The position numbers and the translations under genes were made by a program. DNA of 64,000 nucleotides from Phlebotomus papatasi (lineage: Eukaryota; Arthropoda; Insecta; Diptera; Psychodidae), in assembly GCF_024763615.1 (NCBI RefSeq), contig NC_077222.1:44330001-44394000 (forward strand), written 5' to 3'. Below are positions 22,901-36,900 of the stretch, one piece after another. The notes below the pieces were generated by a model. The model made no database searches. It saw only the letters and a list, made by a program, of their open reading frames with translations, and was not told the DNA's origin. The first letter of the stretch is position 1, and each line of letters starts with the position of its first letter.

Positions 22901-25900
22901 AAATGAAACATATGCGCACCGTTGATCAATTCAAAAACCCAAATGTCATTTTGTCCCCCCGTCAGCCGGATATCGGAGAGAACTGTGTAATTAATTCAGG
23001 AATGAGCAAGAACTGTTTAAAACAGAATAAACGTCAAATAAGTTTGTCCAGGTACAATTTTCATTTGACATTTGTTCGGTTTTAAACGGTTCTTGCTCAC
23101 CAATGAATTAATTTATTATCCTTAAATTTTATATTTAAAAAAAATCCATTCGGTGAAATAGGCTCATTAACATATTCTTTCCACCTGATTTTTGCCTACA
23201 AGTTATTTCCATAAAATTCGTAAATAAGCATACAAAAATTGTGATTTTTTCTTGCAATGCACTTCTTATAGGCATTAAACACGTGTAAATTTTCACCATA
23301 GATTTTATGTGATACATCAACCCATTGTTGTACACGTTGTACACCTTTTAATGAGGCTGAAGAATGAATCATCTCATGTTATGCACTCAATATGGACATT
23401 TTCTTTCATTATATGACTCAATAAAGGCAGCTATTTTCTTCGGTACCAGCTTCTTGACCAATTAAATGCCTCTTTTTGCCTATATAGAATAACTTGTAAG
23501 TCGTCTGGAGAACATTTACACCATCTTCAATAACACATAAACACGAAAGGATTTTACAGAAAATTAATCCTCTAGTTCATTATTACCTTCGATAACTTGT
23601 TTTGAATACATTTAAAATGGGGAATTTTCTGTTTGTAATAAAAATTGTGAAATATGAAAAACCATCGTAGAACCGCTAGTTAAAAAAGAATATGAGTACA
23701 TTAAAAAATACAAGTTTAGTTAAATTAGGAAATTTTTATAATTGTTTTTGACAAGATTTTTGAATTTAACCCTATCTAACAGTATTTTCTTTAATATGCA
23801 AAAAAGTAGTTAAATCATCTTGTCTAGGGGTAGTAATTAATGGTGCAATAAACCTCAAAAAAAAACTATCCGTCTTCATTATCTCTTTTCGTTTGGGCGC
23901 CAGGTGAGAAAAGGTAAAGACCGCTTGGAGGCGGTCATATCGGTTTAAGGCATAAAAAGACTGAAATATTTTAATTGAAAAATAGTGAACAAATAGTAAA
24001 ATAAATGAATTTTAAACGTTTTTTATGGATGAATGTTGTATGATTATCTAAGAAATGATAATTTTTAGGAAAAAAAACGTTTATAATTTTTATAATTAGA
24101 CATTAATGAAGCTCAAGGTGTTTCAATAAGACTGATTTTTACCGAATAGGTCACAGGTCAGCTATGAAAACGTCATCCTCTTGTAAAATTTGAAGATCCT
24201 TTGTAATTTATTGGTCATTTCTGGTTGTTATTTCACGATCTGGGGCATTAAAGGACGAATTAGGGAATTCATCATCACTGTTGAAGTTTGTTTCTTTATC
24301 AATTTCGCTTAATTCGCAGAAATCGACCATTTTACTCATTCTGGATTCTGTAATCTTAATTGTTTTCTATGATTAATATATTGCAAAATAATCATATATT
24401 TTACCATAACAACCAAAACAATTAAATAAAAAGATCGGTAATTTTTGAAAATTTTACGTCTGAACTGATAACACCGCAGTCATACTTAACCGATAACAGT
24501 CATACTTTTAATTTTTTTTTCACATTTATCAATTGCAATATACAAATTAGAATAGCATATCGTTCAGGAAATAAAAGTCTTACTGCAGTTAGATTACTTT
24601 AAAACAATTTTTTTTTAACTTGGAAACGAAAAATGTTGCGAACGACATTTTGTTATTTTTTCTCTAACCTGTCACACAAAACTAAAGATGGTAACCAAAC
24701 GAAAGGTCAAAATGAGCTCAGCTTCAGAAAATATGTTAGTAAGACTATAACCGAGGACACTGTAGATATTTTAACTCCAAATAAGTAATATTATCGCAGT
24801 ATATGCGCTTTAAAGAATAACCGCCTTGAGACGGTCTTACCTGATTGAGGGTTAAATTTAATTAAAGTTAATTAAATTAATTCAAAAGAATTTAAGTGTA
24901 ATCGTAAACTCCTTAAAATCAGTAAACCACTCGAGCATTTAAATGTTGTATTTTTATAGATTTTATTTTCTAAGAATGAAAAAATGTTAGAACTAATATG
25001 AAATACTATTTCAATAAAATATAGAAGAGATTTTATTAGATTATCTATTAGTTTCAAAAGAGCAACTACGTCTTTTTTAAATGTCTGCAAAAGTTACAAA
25101 TTTTGAATGGTAAATTGACCGCAGCTGATAGATCGACTGTCTATTTTGTTGTGTGAAATAGATCTTTAATGTGTTTTCTGTAGATAAAATTATCTATGGT
25201 ATCACTCTATTTTACATAATTTTTTAAAGGAGGATAAACGAGATTTCCTAAACAAAGAAGTAGTGAACTATTGAAATTTTTAATGAATTTTGTAGAAATA
25301 AAAGTGAAAAGTACACGAAGGTTTCATATGGATGTTTTAATTTCTTTTTAAATTTACTACGTAAAACCTATTCTCAAACATGTGAAATTTCAAATGTGTA
25401 GTCAAAATATTTTATTTATATAGCTAAATATACGTTTTGTTTGAGCAATATAAAACATTTCTTTGCAAATGTTTTCGATAGTCTAAAAAATTACTAATAT
25501 TATTTTTTATAATTGAACCATTTCAAGAAAAAGCTGTAAAAACCTATCTATGAAAATGATTGCTTGGCTCTTATTTTTGACAAAGGCCCTGCCTTTAATA
25601 TTAATCACTTTATCAATCTTCTCTGTTACTGTGTGGATTTTATAGATTTATGAACCACCCAGTTCCACACAATGAAGACACCAACATCAAAAGAAAATAT
25701 CTGAGAGAAAAATGAGCTGTGAACCGTACGCTGTCTATCTAGAGGATATTAATATTGCGAAAGGAACTGTTGACATTACAATCAATGGTCAAACTTATGT
25801 AGCATCCGGCAGTTTGGTAGTTAATTTCACTGTGCGAGTGGTCAATTAATCAAATTTTTCATTGGTTGCATAATTGGTTACATACCTTGGAAATTGATTT

Positions 25901-27932
25901 CGCGACTTGGATGAATAATCTGGCCGCGCAATGGCAGGAACACAAATGGTATCTTCTCCGTCGAGGAACCGCTAACGAACGGTGCCAGAGTGCATTCTGA
26001 AAGAAAGTTCACATCAGTCTATAAAGTTGCCATTGAGTGAGAATATTAATTAATTTGGTGACAATAAATTGAATGTTTTCCAGAGTATATGTTACACCTC
26101 CCAATCGGTGGTTGAGACATACCTCAAGTGCGAAATATATCATCACCAGCACATATTTTTTGTTGCTGTTTATTAATTTTCGATAAAAGGCAATTTCTCT
26201 TACCCAAAGGCCCAATTATCCACCCATTTGACCATCAAATTTTCTGTATACAGAGAATTAAGCTATACGGGAGGCTTTGTAACCTTTTCGATCAATTTGC
26301 ATATAATTTCAGATGGAAATTAAACTGCACCTAATGTCGCATAAGAATAATAAATTTTATTTGAGAATTTTTACCATAATTTACGACAATTTATGCTGAA
26401 TTATAGTGAACGACCTTATCACCAGTAGTAGTATCAGTCGACGGTTGTCTTTTGAACCTTTTACTTTAAAACACAATCATTGATGTATTCACTTTACTGA
26501 GCAAGAATAAAAGCAAATGGACTTAAAAATGTATGGGATAAAATATATGGGTAAATTTATCTCAGGGAAAGAATTTGGTAAAAATCTTGCTAAATATAGT
26601 TCCAATAAAACTCACGATTTGCAAATATATTTTTAACCGAAAAAACAATATTCAAAAACGATATGCTCTTACAATTTCAATTCTTTTATAATCTTGAGTG
26701 CTTTACGAGGTTTTGGAAAAACTAATCGTTTTTATGCATAATAAATTCCACTTTTTTCTCCATTGCGAGATCTTGATAAATATGCAATCATATATCTATC
26801 ATAAAATGATATTGAATAAATTTCTCTCGCAGTCATCAATGCAGCATCATTTGACGATAAATATATATAATGAGAAAAGCGTATTTCTTGTTTAAATGCA
26901 TTAAATGGAGTTGAAGGTGAAAGTTAATAATAAAAAGAATATTTCTCGTTAAATTGTCTGTTTTTGTGCTATACAAGAGATTTGCATTGAGATGGTGAAA
27001 ATATTACGAGTTACAAAAACGTATATGTTTTAATGGTCGTTTCTTCAGTAAGGCGCTGACAGATTTGCCATCTTCTCACAATCTGTTAAATTTGCATAAC
27101 TAAATAAAGAGAATTTGATAGTAAAATACCAAGAATCAAGAATTCCAAGCTATGTAGTTTGTTTAAACCGTTTAGGGAAATATAGTGATTTAAATTAAAT
27201 TATAATAATTGTTTGATCAGTGGAATTTTTAAGAATTCAGGTTCGTCGCTTAAATCTTCTAAAGTTATATCAAGTACAATTAAAAGAAATTGTTAAATAA
27301 TGATTTTGTAATGGTGAAGATAATTTTTACTGCTCGAACTCCACAGAGAGAGCAATATATATAATCCTACGATGGGTGATCTCAGTGGCGTAATAGGCAA
27401 GACTGTTGGTTCTTGGGCAGATAGATCCCCGGCTTGACTCTCAGTGCAGTGAGTTTGAGTCCCATCTGGTGGAAAGATCTGAATATTTAAAAATAAACAT
27501 TTTCATATGTAAAAAAGCGTAATAAACTGCCCAAAAACTCCGGATCCACAGTGCGAGAAAGGCGTTCCTGGGCGATCTATAGATTCTTTCAACACGAGCA
27601 CGTTGTAAACATCAGATTGTAATACAAATAGTGTCTTGATACAATTAATAATAATAATGACCCCGTTAAGAAAGGGGTTAACCGGGGAGCCTGAATTAGA
27701 AGGCCAAAAACGAATCGTTTTCGCGATTTTTTGGTGATAAAGGAAATGACCAAGCATTATAATTTTTTGGTATATTTTTATACTTTAAACTATTTTTTTA
27801 GAAAGAAAATTCTATGAAGTTGCGGACTAATGAGTTGTTCATTAGAGCGACTCGTCACAGCACTTCTTAATTGGCGAAAAAACTGCAGCTTGTAATTTTT
27901 GTTAAAAAAAAATCTGCAGCACGTAATATCTG

Positions 27933-27988
<56 letters not shown>

Positions 27989-30900
27989 TGAATTATGTAT
28001 GTCATAGGCACCAAGAAAACTAGGAGAAAACGTGAAATCGGAGCTTTGAAATGGTTTTTAAAAAATGCATATTTTAGGATAAAATATTGTTTTTAAGATG
28101 CTGTAAAAAAACAATAAAAAAAGCAATTCACTACCCCTAGGCACTCACCACGAAATGTTATAATATGTGAAGAAAATTTGAATTCTTGTAAAGCATTCTT
28201 CAGAACTACACAGTAACTGTTGTAAAGCACATTGAACTTTTAGTGTCTTTTTAAGTGTTTGGCAATAATAGAGTTTCATCTTCATGAACTTATTTTACAG
28301 CTGCTCTAAATCCTCTCCTCATTCTTTACGCCCTAGACAATTAATGAAAAAATCATTATGAGCACCTCAAAACACCTCAATCCGACAGGTGTTCTCTCCA
28401 CAATATGAATTCTGGAGAGATCAAAGAAAACTTGCCACCTGAATGAATTTCATGATCTCATATGGAAGATTAGCGATAGTGAAAGTCATGCTCTCATGTG
28501 TACTTTTACTCATATTGCCATCATTTTGTACTCATCCTTTTCTTCTTTTAATGATTTTCATGCTACTTTTAGACCTCTTTCACAAGCACATAAGTTTTCT
28601 GTATATACAACAGATTATTGGTAAATTGATCATTGTGTACACCAATCGATGGGCAATTGAAAGAATCAATGCTTTGATACAAAAACTTACGCGTGTCTTA
28701 ATTGACGTGAGACTTCACAAAAACCCAATCTAAGACATTAAAAGTTAAGCACAAATTCAAAGTTTGTTTGACCTTTCTCATATAAAAAAAAACTTTGCTG
28801 ACAACAAATAGGTAACATAAGAATGTATTTTAAAGTGAATGTGATGGGATCCGTTCAGCTAATGGGCCGAAACAAGAAGAAAAAATTATCCAAATCCGGT
28901 CAGACTATTCTATTCCTCTGATAAGAATATTCTCGGGAGTCCCGGTGATTCCGTTCAATATTTGGACCATTTAGTCTGACCTTCGGGTGTTTTCACTGCC
29001 TTTAGTATAACAACTCTTTCGAGCCATAGGGCTTAAGTTAGTAAAATGTCCCTTGTGTAGGCGACTGCCAATGGTGCCTCAATAGAGTTTTAAATCGAGA
29101 TCAGAAAGTAAATTTTCTAATCTCGCAACCAGGCAAATAAATGCTTACAGAGAATATATTAATCAAATGAAATTTATCTAAGAAATATTTCAAAATAATC
29201 TGCCCTCTATCGTAAGACTCATTGAAGAGAAGCCGCTGTTCTTATGGTAGCCAATGGAAGCCAATTGGCCACTGATGGATTTCAGGCAAACAATTGCGAT
29301 AAATCTGGTCGATGGAAAATGCAAATGCAATAAGCACTTCTTACTTTTGTGCTGCTAAACTAAAGAAAACTCGATGGCTGGATATTTTAATCTGATTAAT
29401 AAAATTTTTTACCCTTTTAAAGTCTCTACACATTGGAAGAAATTTTCGTCAAACATTTATTTTTTAAAAGAAATCGTCTGGACTGCTGTAGGTTTTTTTT
29501 GTGTCTTTATGATGAAAGAACTGAGTATAATAAACTAAAACTTTAATATTTTTTGTATTATTAATATTTTTTTGTTTAATTTACTTATTTGTAATTAAAG
29601 AATTCAAACAATAGTTTATATAAAAAAATAGTTTATATAAAAACTAAAAATATAAAATACTAGAAAAAATCTTAAGAAATAAATATTGCCTATGTTTAGT
29701 ATACAACATCGATAAAGTATTCCTGTTTACTGTTCGAACTCCACAGAGAGAGCAGCACATATAATCCTTAGATCTCAAACGATTAGGGATAGAGAGACGA
29801 CTTTCAGAGACACCCCATAAATCGGCCCTAGAACCATGAACATGCCCCTAATTTTCCCCATCGCTCCCCTTTTTCACCAAAACCAGTTTTTTGGGATTTT
29901 TCGAAAACGCGTCGTGATTTTTTTTTTAATTTTTGCATATTTCAAAGATTATCCAGGCGGACATTTCGTCCTTATAGGAAAATACTATTGAATCATTCCT
30001 AATAAATGTCAAAAGTGAAAAACTATGAAGAACGCATTTATCAATCTAATAGGTGTCATGTTTAAGCTTGTTGAAGAGATCTTACTGTGTTATCACACTT
30101 GCACATTAAAATTTTAATATGATTCACATTAATTATCGCTGGTGAGAGTGCAAATGTGTAATTTGTGTGTTTGAATCATTTTATATTCAAAATTTGATCT
30201 ATTTCTTAATAAAAAGGTAGACTTGGCCCGCAAAATTTGGTATAAATTGATTTATAGCATTAATGCGAAAAATTAATGCGATTTTCTCTTTAATTTTTTA
30301 ATGTAAAAAATATTTATGCTTTAGGTAAATTTAAACTTATTTTTGCAGGCCAAGTCCACTTCTTTATCAATAAATAGAAAAACCCCAAATATTAAGTGAC
30401 TCAAAGACACAAATAACATATTTGGACGCTCACAAGCGACAATTAATGTGAATCACATTAAAATTTTAATGTGCAAGTGTGATAACGCCGTTAGAATTTC
30501 TGATAAAACTGAACCGATTTCTAAAAAGTTCCTACCCGGAACTAATTTTTATCCGAAATTCAATTATTATTACTTCTAAGAGGAAATGTTTTTAAATTAG
30601 ATGTGAATCGGTTATGAAGCGTTAAGAAATTTACCAAACCCCCTAACCCGAACTAGAAGGGGTCATTAAATGACTCTAGATGCTGTCCTAATTATTATCA
30701 GTAACCCATCTTGATTATTTCTTAGGCATAATTGTAGAGGACAGTCTATTTCGCTAATACATCATTTTTTTGTGACAATTCCATCTGTCAAATTTTGTCG
30801 TTTTATTTAGTGTAAAAAAAATCCCATAATAACGCTGCAATAAAAGGAATCACACCTAAAAATACGCAGGTGCTTATATGACTGGTTTTACACAACCACA

Positions 30901-33900
30901 TTATTTAAAATAAGGTTTAATTTAAAAGAAAGTTCTCACAAAATTTAATCATTCTTTGTTATTGTAGAGTTATAGTTTGTCACATGAACACAAGAGGAAA
31001 CATCTCCCAACTTTTACTCCAAATCTAATTTTCATGCAATCTGATTTTGTCCACGTTAAGAATCTTATATACAATAAGTTAATTTAGGCTTATCTGTCCA
31101 ATTCTAATTTACATTGCAACAACAGAAACCTCTGACATACTGTGAAAAAAAAAAATAACTTCTTGCTGTCCTCATGAATTTCATCTTTTTGTTCGGGTAG
31201 AATTTAAACAAACTTGCTCGTGAAACCACTTGAGCTGTTGAGCAAGATCGCATAACGCAGACTCATCTATTGCACTTGCAATTAATTTTATTCTAATCGT
31301 ATGAAAACATTGTATCTTTCCGTTTGACTGATGTTGAAAGCATCTTCGGTGGAAGAGTAAAAAAGCCACACAAATATAATTTATAATTAAACTCCTGTCG
31401 AGCAGAACATGCCAAGAAGGGTTGATGATGACGTCAGAGGATGAATAGAACTTGACCTTTTGCTTGTGGCACATATGAAATTGAATAACTGAAATGGATA
31501 ATCGTGAAAACTAGACACTACACTACTCACGGTTTCTTGAGCACTTTACTATCTACATAATGCTATGTTAACAATGATGATTATTGCACTTTTATCGAGA
31601 CTACAACTGAGGTACCAGACTTATCGCATTATTATTGGTTTTACACAATTTCCATTTTAATTGGAGAAAGGATCATTGAATTGTAAATTATTTCAGTAAT
31701 TTTCTATCTCTTGTATAAAATTACGAAATTCTATTATTCTGTCACTAAAATCTAAAGAAAACTGCAGGCTCTTTTAATGGCTTCTTCTTTGGAATTTCTA
31801 TTGAAATAAGGATAGCAAGGATAGAAACGTGAGGTCAATATCTGATCATATTAATTTCAAAAGGTCATATTAATTGTATCAATTTCAAAACAATGGCATT
31901 GCTCAATAAATTAAGTAACGATAAAAAATACCATTCTTGCTACTATAGGAAAAATTCCTACAGACGAACTTTCGATCTGAAAAAGAAATTAGCCAATTCG
32001 AACCAGTTATATATATAGTGTATGTGCTAAAGTTGTGAATAATATGTTTATCTTTATATTACACAAAATTGAAGGATTCTCTCCATTTAAGTTTCAGATT
32101 TTTATAACAAAAGAATATAATGAATTCGGTTATTGACAAAATGGCAACCCTAAATAAAATTGATTAAAACATGTATATTCTCTTGTGATTTATACCCTGT
32201 ATGGGAAGATTGCAGGTATATGAATTCATCACGCCTGACGGACTAGAAAAAGAGCTTCTGAAGATTCATCATAATGCCTCTGATAAAATGCGAATAGTCG
32301 TAAATCAAACGTTATTAAAAGTAAATCACTGATGAAAAACGCCTCTGTGAAAAACCCCTAAGATATATCTCTTCGCTAATTGGTGGTTTAAATTCATCAG
32401 AAATTGATTCGAATAAGTCTATGATGACCACGGTATAGCAAATATATAGGGGTCCCCATTCAATTGCCTTCAATTGCGCACGTAGCTGTTTGATATATGG
32501 CGGTGTTGGTCGTAAAAAGGAAGGCACTTGAGGCACCCAAGATTCTGGGCAGAAGAATTGCCTCCACATGGGGCAATGAAAGAATGAGTTAACGAGACTA
32601 TTAATTTCTTCATGTTGCAAAGAGAACTACTATCACACGTGGGCGCCACTAAATGACAAACAAAACGATGATGGAGGAGCAACAAAGTCGATTAAAAGTG
32701 CATTAGAGATCGAGTGACTGTTTCGCTAGCGATTAAATTTGCATTTATTGCTAAATGACATTAAGTGTTCTTATACTATTTCGTGACAATTCTTGTGCTA
32801 AGATGTCATGGCTAAATTGGAAAAGGTTCTAAATACAATGGAACCATAGATTCAGAATATGAACGAGGGACATATTAATGGTCCCAGGGTCAACTTATGC
32901 GGTGGTCCGCAGAAGGTTCTAAGTCCTTATCTCTAACTATTTAGCACCCAGATATTCGAACACATAAAAAAGGATGTTCTTTTTATTGCTCATTCTGCAA
33001 AATTTTTGAGCAATAAAAAATGTCATATCGGTAGTAACTGTTGAGTTCTACTTGTGCATACTAAAAATTTAGAACAAATTCTACCCTGTAATGTTAATCA
33101 CAGTCCATTTTTTAATAATTAACTATAACGGAACTCTTTGAAAAAAATGCGAAAAATGGACAACTTCAACATATAGACACCTCAACTTACCATCGTCCAC
33201 TTACGTCGTCAACGTACCATACATAAGATATTTGCAAATAACAAAAACATTCTCTGAAACCATTTCTTAATCCCTAGTTTTTCCCCAAACGCACGACTTA
33301 TTTCGGAACGGAGAGAGTAACATTTTCAAGAAATTATTATATCCTATTGTAATATTTTGTTCTACTCAATAGAAAATTGTTAGTAGCTTGAGGTATGTGT
33401 TTATTTGGAAACTTAATTCTAATGATTTTATTGGAATATTGTTATCAAATGAATCCATAGTGCAGCTTTATTGAACATCAAATTGATTCGAATTTATCTT
33501 AGTTTGAAAACATGATAAGCTCAGATAAGTCTATGATAGCTTAATATTCTTTACAGAGGATGTAGAATTACTTGTAACTAGGGTGCATGCAACTCGAGAG
33601 CGAGACTTACCAACAATGGGCCGCATCCGTCTCTACTTAACCCCAGTGTATCCCGACCCTCTCGACTCTTACATTACCGAAAAGGAATTTTCGGAAAGTA
33701 TTATTGTCTAAAAGCGAAATGTCCGCCTTAACTACCTCTAAATCATATCCGAAAATGAAAGGAATCAATGGTTTGTTTTTGAGATATTTCCAAAAAAGTA
33801 GTTTCTGGAGGTGAAGGAGTAGGATGAGAAGAAAATCTATATGGTTTAGATTCCTTACATTAACTTTTGGGGGGGTTTTCAGAACATTCTAAGTGTCTAG

Positions 33901-36900
33901 CTCTATTACTTTGGTTAAAAAATAAACCAGAAGAAATTCTTCCCTTCTGCCCGATTTTTTACCATTTGGGGGAAGGAGGGGTTGGTTGTCTTTGCTCTAA
34001 ATGGATGAAATGGATTCTATGGGATTCTCTAAAATATCCAAGACTGAAAGTAGGTGATAGTATATAGTCTGTGATTACCTATTTCAAATCGGTCAAATTG
34101 ACTGGTCGTGGTAGGTAAAGCACATGAAAAAAAGTTTCTCAAAAAAAACAAAATTGGCAATTCAAAGTGGCAATTGAACGTTTAAGTCTACGTAAATATC
34201 AGAAATATGTCCAAAAGGTCAATTTAACCGGGCTCGGTAGGTTTAGTGTTAAAGTCGGATCAAACTATTCTCGGAGGCAGAAACGGAATTTGGCTCGACG
34301 CTATGCTTTCCCCCAAAAATTCAACTCATAAGCTAAATTTCAGGCATTCGAGTTGCAAGTACCCTGAGTTGTACGCATTTCGAAGTCAGTTGTAAGGAAT
34401 CTCAACTCCCATAAGCTTATCTGGGCTTTTCCTATATTTATTATATAGTCTTTCAAATCTATTAATAAATATTAAAGATGTTAAAGATAGAATCCGGTCA
34501 ATTACGGTATATAGTAAGGGATATATTGAGATGCAGTGGACGGGACGTTCCCGAAAATAGATTTTTAGCGCATATATAATATTCGTGATCTTTGAGTATC
34601 AAAACGTGTAGGGGAAACTGGGGCACCATCAAACACAGGGTACCACCAAAAACTGCGATTTTTTAATCAGATATTCGACTTCAGAGAGGAAGACTTACAG
34701 AAATTTATAGGCATTACATGGATGCTTATCCACTGAAGAAATGGTCGAGATAGTCCAAGTAGTTTAAAAATAAAAATCGGTGATTGGTGCTACCCCACGT
34801 TTAGTAGTGCCCCAGTTTCCCCTAAGTCCAAAATTTGGGCACGATCTAACGAGGTCGACTTTTACCTTGGACAACAAAAACTGAGATTATAAGAAATTTC
34901 AGCAAAAATATTCAACATTAAAAAAAAACTTTATAAAAATGCGTCTATAATAAGTTTTATACACAATAATTAAATGACCTCTTGTAGTTCTTATTGTTGA
35001 GATTTTACCCCATTTCTCTCAATGTTTTGTCATTCCCCTCTGTATTGTTACATTTATTGATCTTCATGAAATGTTACAACAAGATTTACACATAGGTATT
35101 TCGCTATGTTCATGCAGGAGTTTTCTACAATAAATTAACATTATTTAAAAATATTTGCGGAAGCTTTATGGCACGAAAATTTTGTTTCAAGAGTGTGAAG
35201 ATATTAAATTTGATGACATAAATACAAAGAATTACAGAAGTTCAGCGTGACAATATTTCACACCTTATGTGTCATGTTGTATACGCAAATTCATTAATCA
35301 TGTGTTGTTCTTTTAATTTAATGTGTTGTCCATGTAAAAGGCCAGGAGAAATAAAATAGATCTTGAAATGTTATTTAAACAGTGTAAAAAGGCATGTATG
35401 ATTGAAAATTGAAGGCGAATGTCGATGCCGGATCATTAATCACAAAGCGGGAAAATTGAGAGATAGATCTAAAATGAAACTGTACAGAGAATAAAAACAA
35501 TTTTTCTACCAAAACCTTTTAATTTAAAATATTTAGATACCTTAAGCCTTAGAGCCCAGGAGTGCTTTCTTCTTCCTCTATATGATCAGTTATATATTAT
35601 TTTATGTGTTTTCTACCTACAACACTGCAGTCAGAACATATTCTAAAGACAAATCACAAGACTACCTTAACCGTGTAAATGTTCAATAATCACGCTCGAT
35701 TGTACAATCCGAATATGTTTCACTAATTTCGAATAAAAAAGAGATAGATCTTACTTAATGACAGACATGAACAAGTTTGTGAAACGTAAAATTAAAAATA
35801 AATTCATATTTTAAAATAATAATGGGAACCAAATTTTTAGAAAAAAAATAGAGTGCTTAGATTTTAAAACTATTAATAAGCCCTGCGATAGACATATCGA
35901 CGGTTCCATTCCACATTATTCTATCTCAAAATGACAACTTTTCAGGAGAGCATTACATTTAAAATTGGCGATTTCCTATACTGCCCTTGCAATTTTTTTT
36001 CGAAAAAATTGAATATCTCGTTGCCCGAACGCCAGATGATCACCAAATTTTCACCAGTTGTAGATCTCGGTCCCAGGAATAACATATCTCTCGGAGTAAT
36101 ATAATTCTAAGTGGACTTAGAATAGTATGGAATGGAGCCGTCGATATGAGAGCTTGGATTACGTATAACCCACTATAGAATGGCTAGTAACTAGAAGTGG
36201 ATGCCATGCTAATTCGATTATGTGCGAGTCGAGTTTTGCGGATAAGAAATCTTGATATTTAGAATGTGATCTATATATTGAAAAAAAGTAAGCTTTACCC
36301 GCAAAAATACGCTGAAGGAAATTGACTTATAAATAATTAATTCAGGGTCAGCCTCAAAATAGAGCAGGGAATTTTTAATCGGCTGCAGGCAAATATTCTA
36401 CTGATAGGGGAAACCGGGCAACATTTCTTGTTCGCGTAATATTTGTGAAAAAATGATAAGGTTTGTCTAATGTATAAAACTGTGTACAGTGCCCGCTTTC
36501 TAATTCGGATCGCCGTAATCCGGACAAGTTCACGACGGTTACATTTAAAATACTTTTGAGGTTATGTATGCATGCTTGTTCAGCAATGAAAATGAATTAT
36601 CCTGTGATGTTTTTGTTTAATAAATGAAGTATAATAGAATAGACTTCTCCAATTATGTCTTTTTAATCTTCTTTAAAAGTTTTATTCTAATTCTACAAAA
36701 AAAAACTTGTATTATATTTTCGAGACGTTGAACATTTTCAAAAAATCCATCCGGATTACGAAGCGGACATCTGTCATTTTGTCTCCCAATCATCCGGATT
36801 ACAAAGTGGGCACTGTAGTTCAAATTTCTAAAACTCTTGTTGTTTGCTAGATAGGATAATAAAAACCAATGATAAGCCCAGATAAGCTTATGGTAGTTGG

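Larger units (their letters stand above)
18116..25885. other. sha intron 4
   Basis: 7.77-kb intron. It holds the small palindromic element 20765-20847, a family-F repeat near 21664, a hAT-like MITE at 22997 and an inverted-repeat-bounded block at about 23915-24840. The part from 18.1 to 20.7 kb is plain AT-rich sequence. Confidence 0.6.

Noticed and set aside
28443..28733. 96-codon hydrophobic frame in sha intron 3
   Set aside because: Composition reflects T-rich DNA; no homology recognised and no splice context.
31181..32685. Frames of 71-101 codons on the minus strand
   Set aside because: No recognisable motif, no promoter or splice evidence; they lie within the long sha intron and look like chance.
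36408..36430. A left tip of a GGGGAA-type element (GGGGAAACCGGGCAAC)
   Set aside because: No matching right end could be found, so it is not listed as a complete element.
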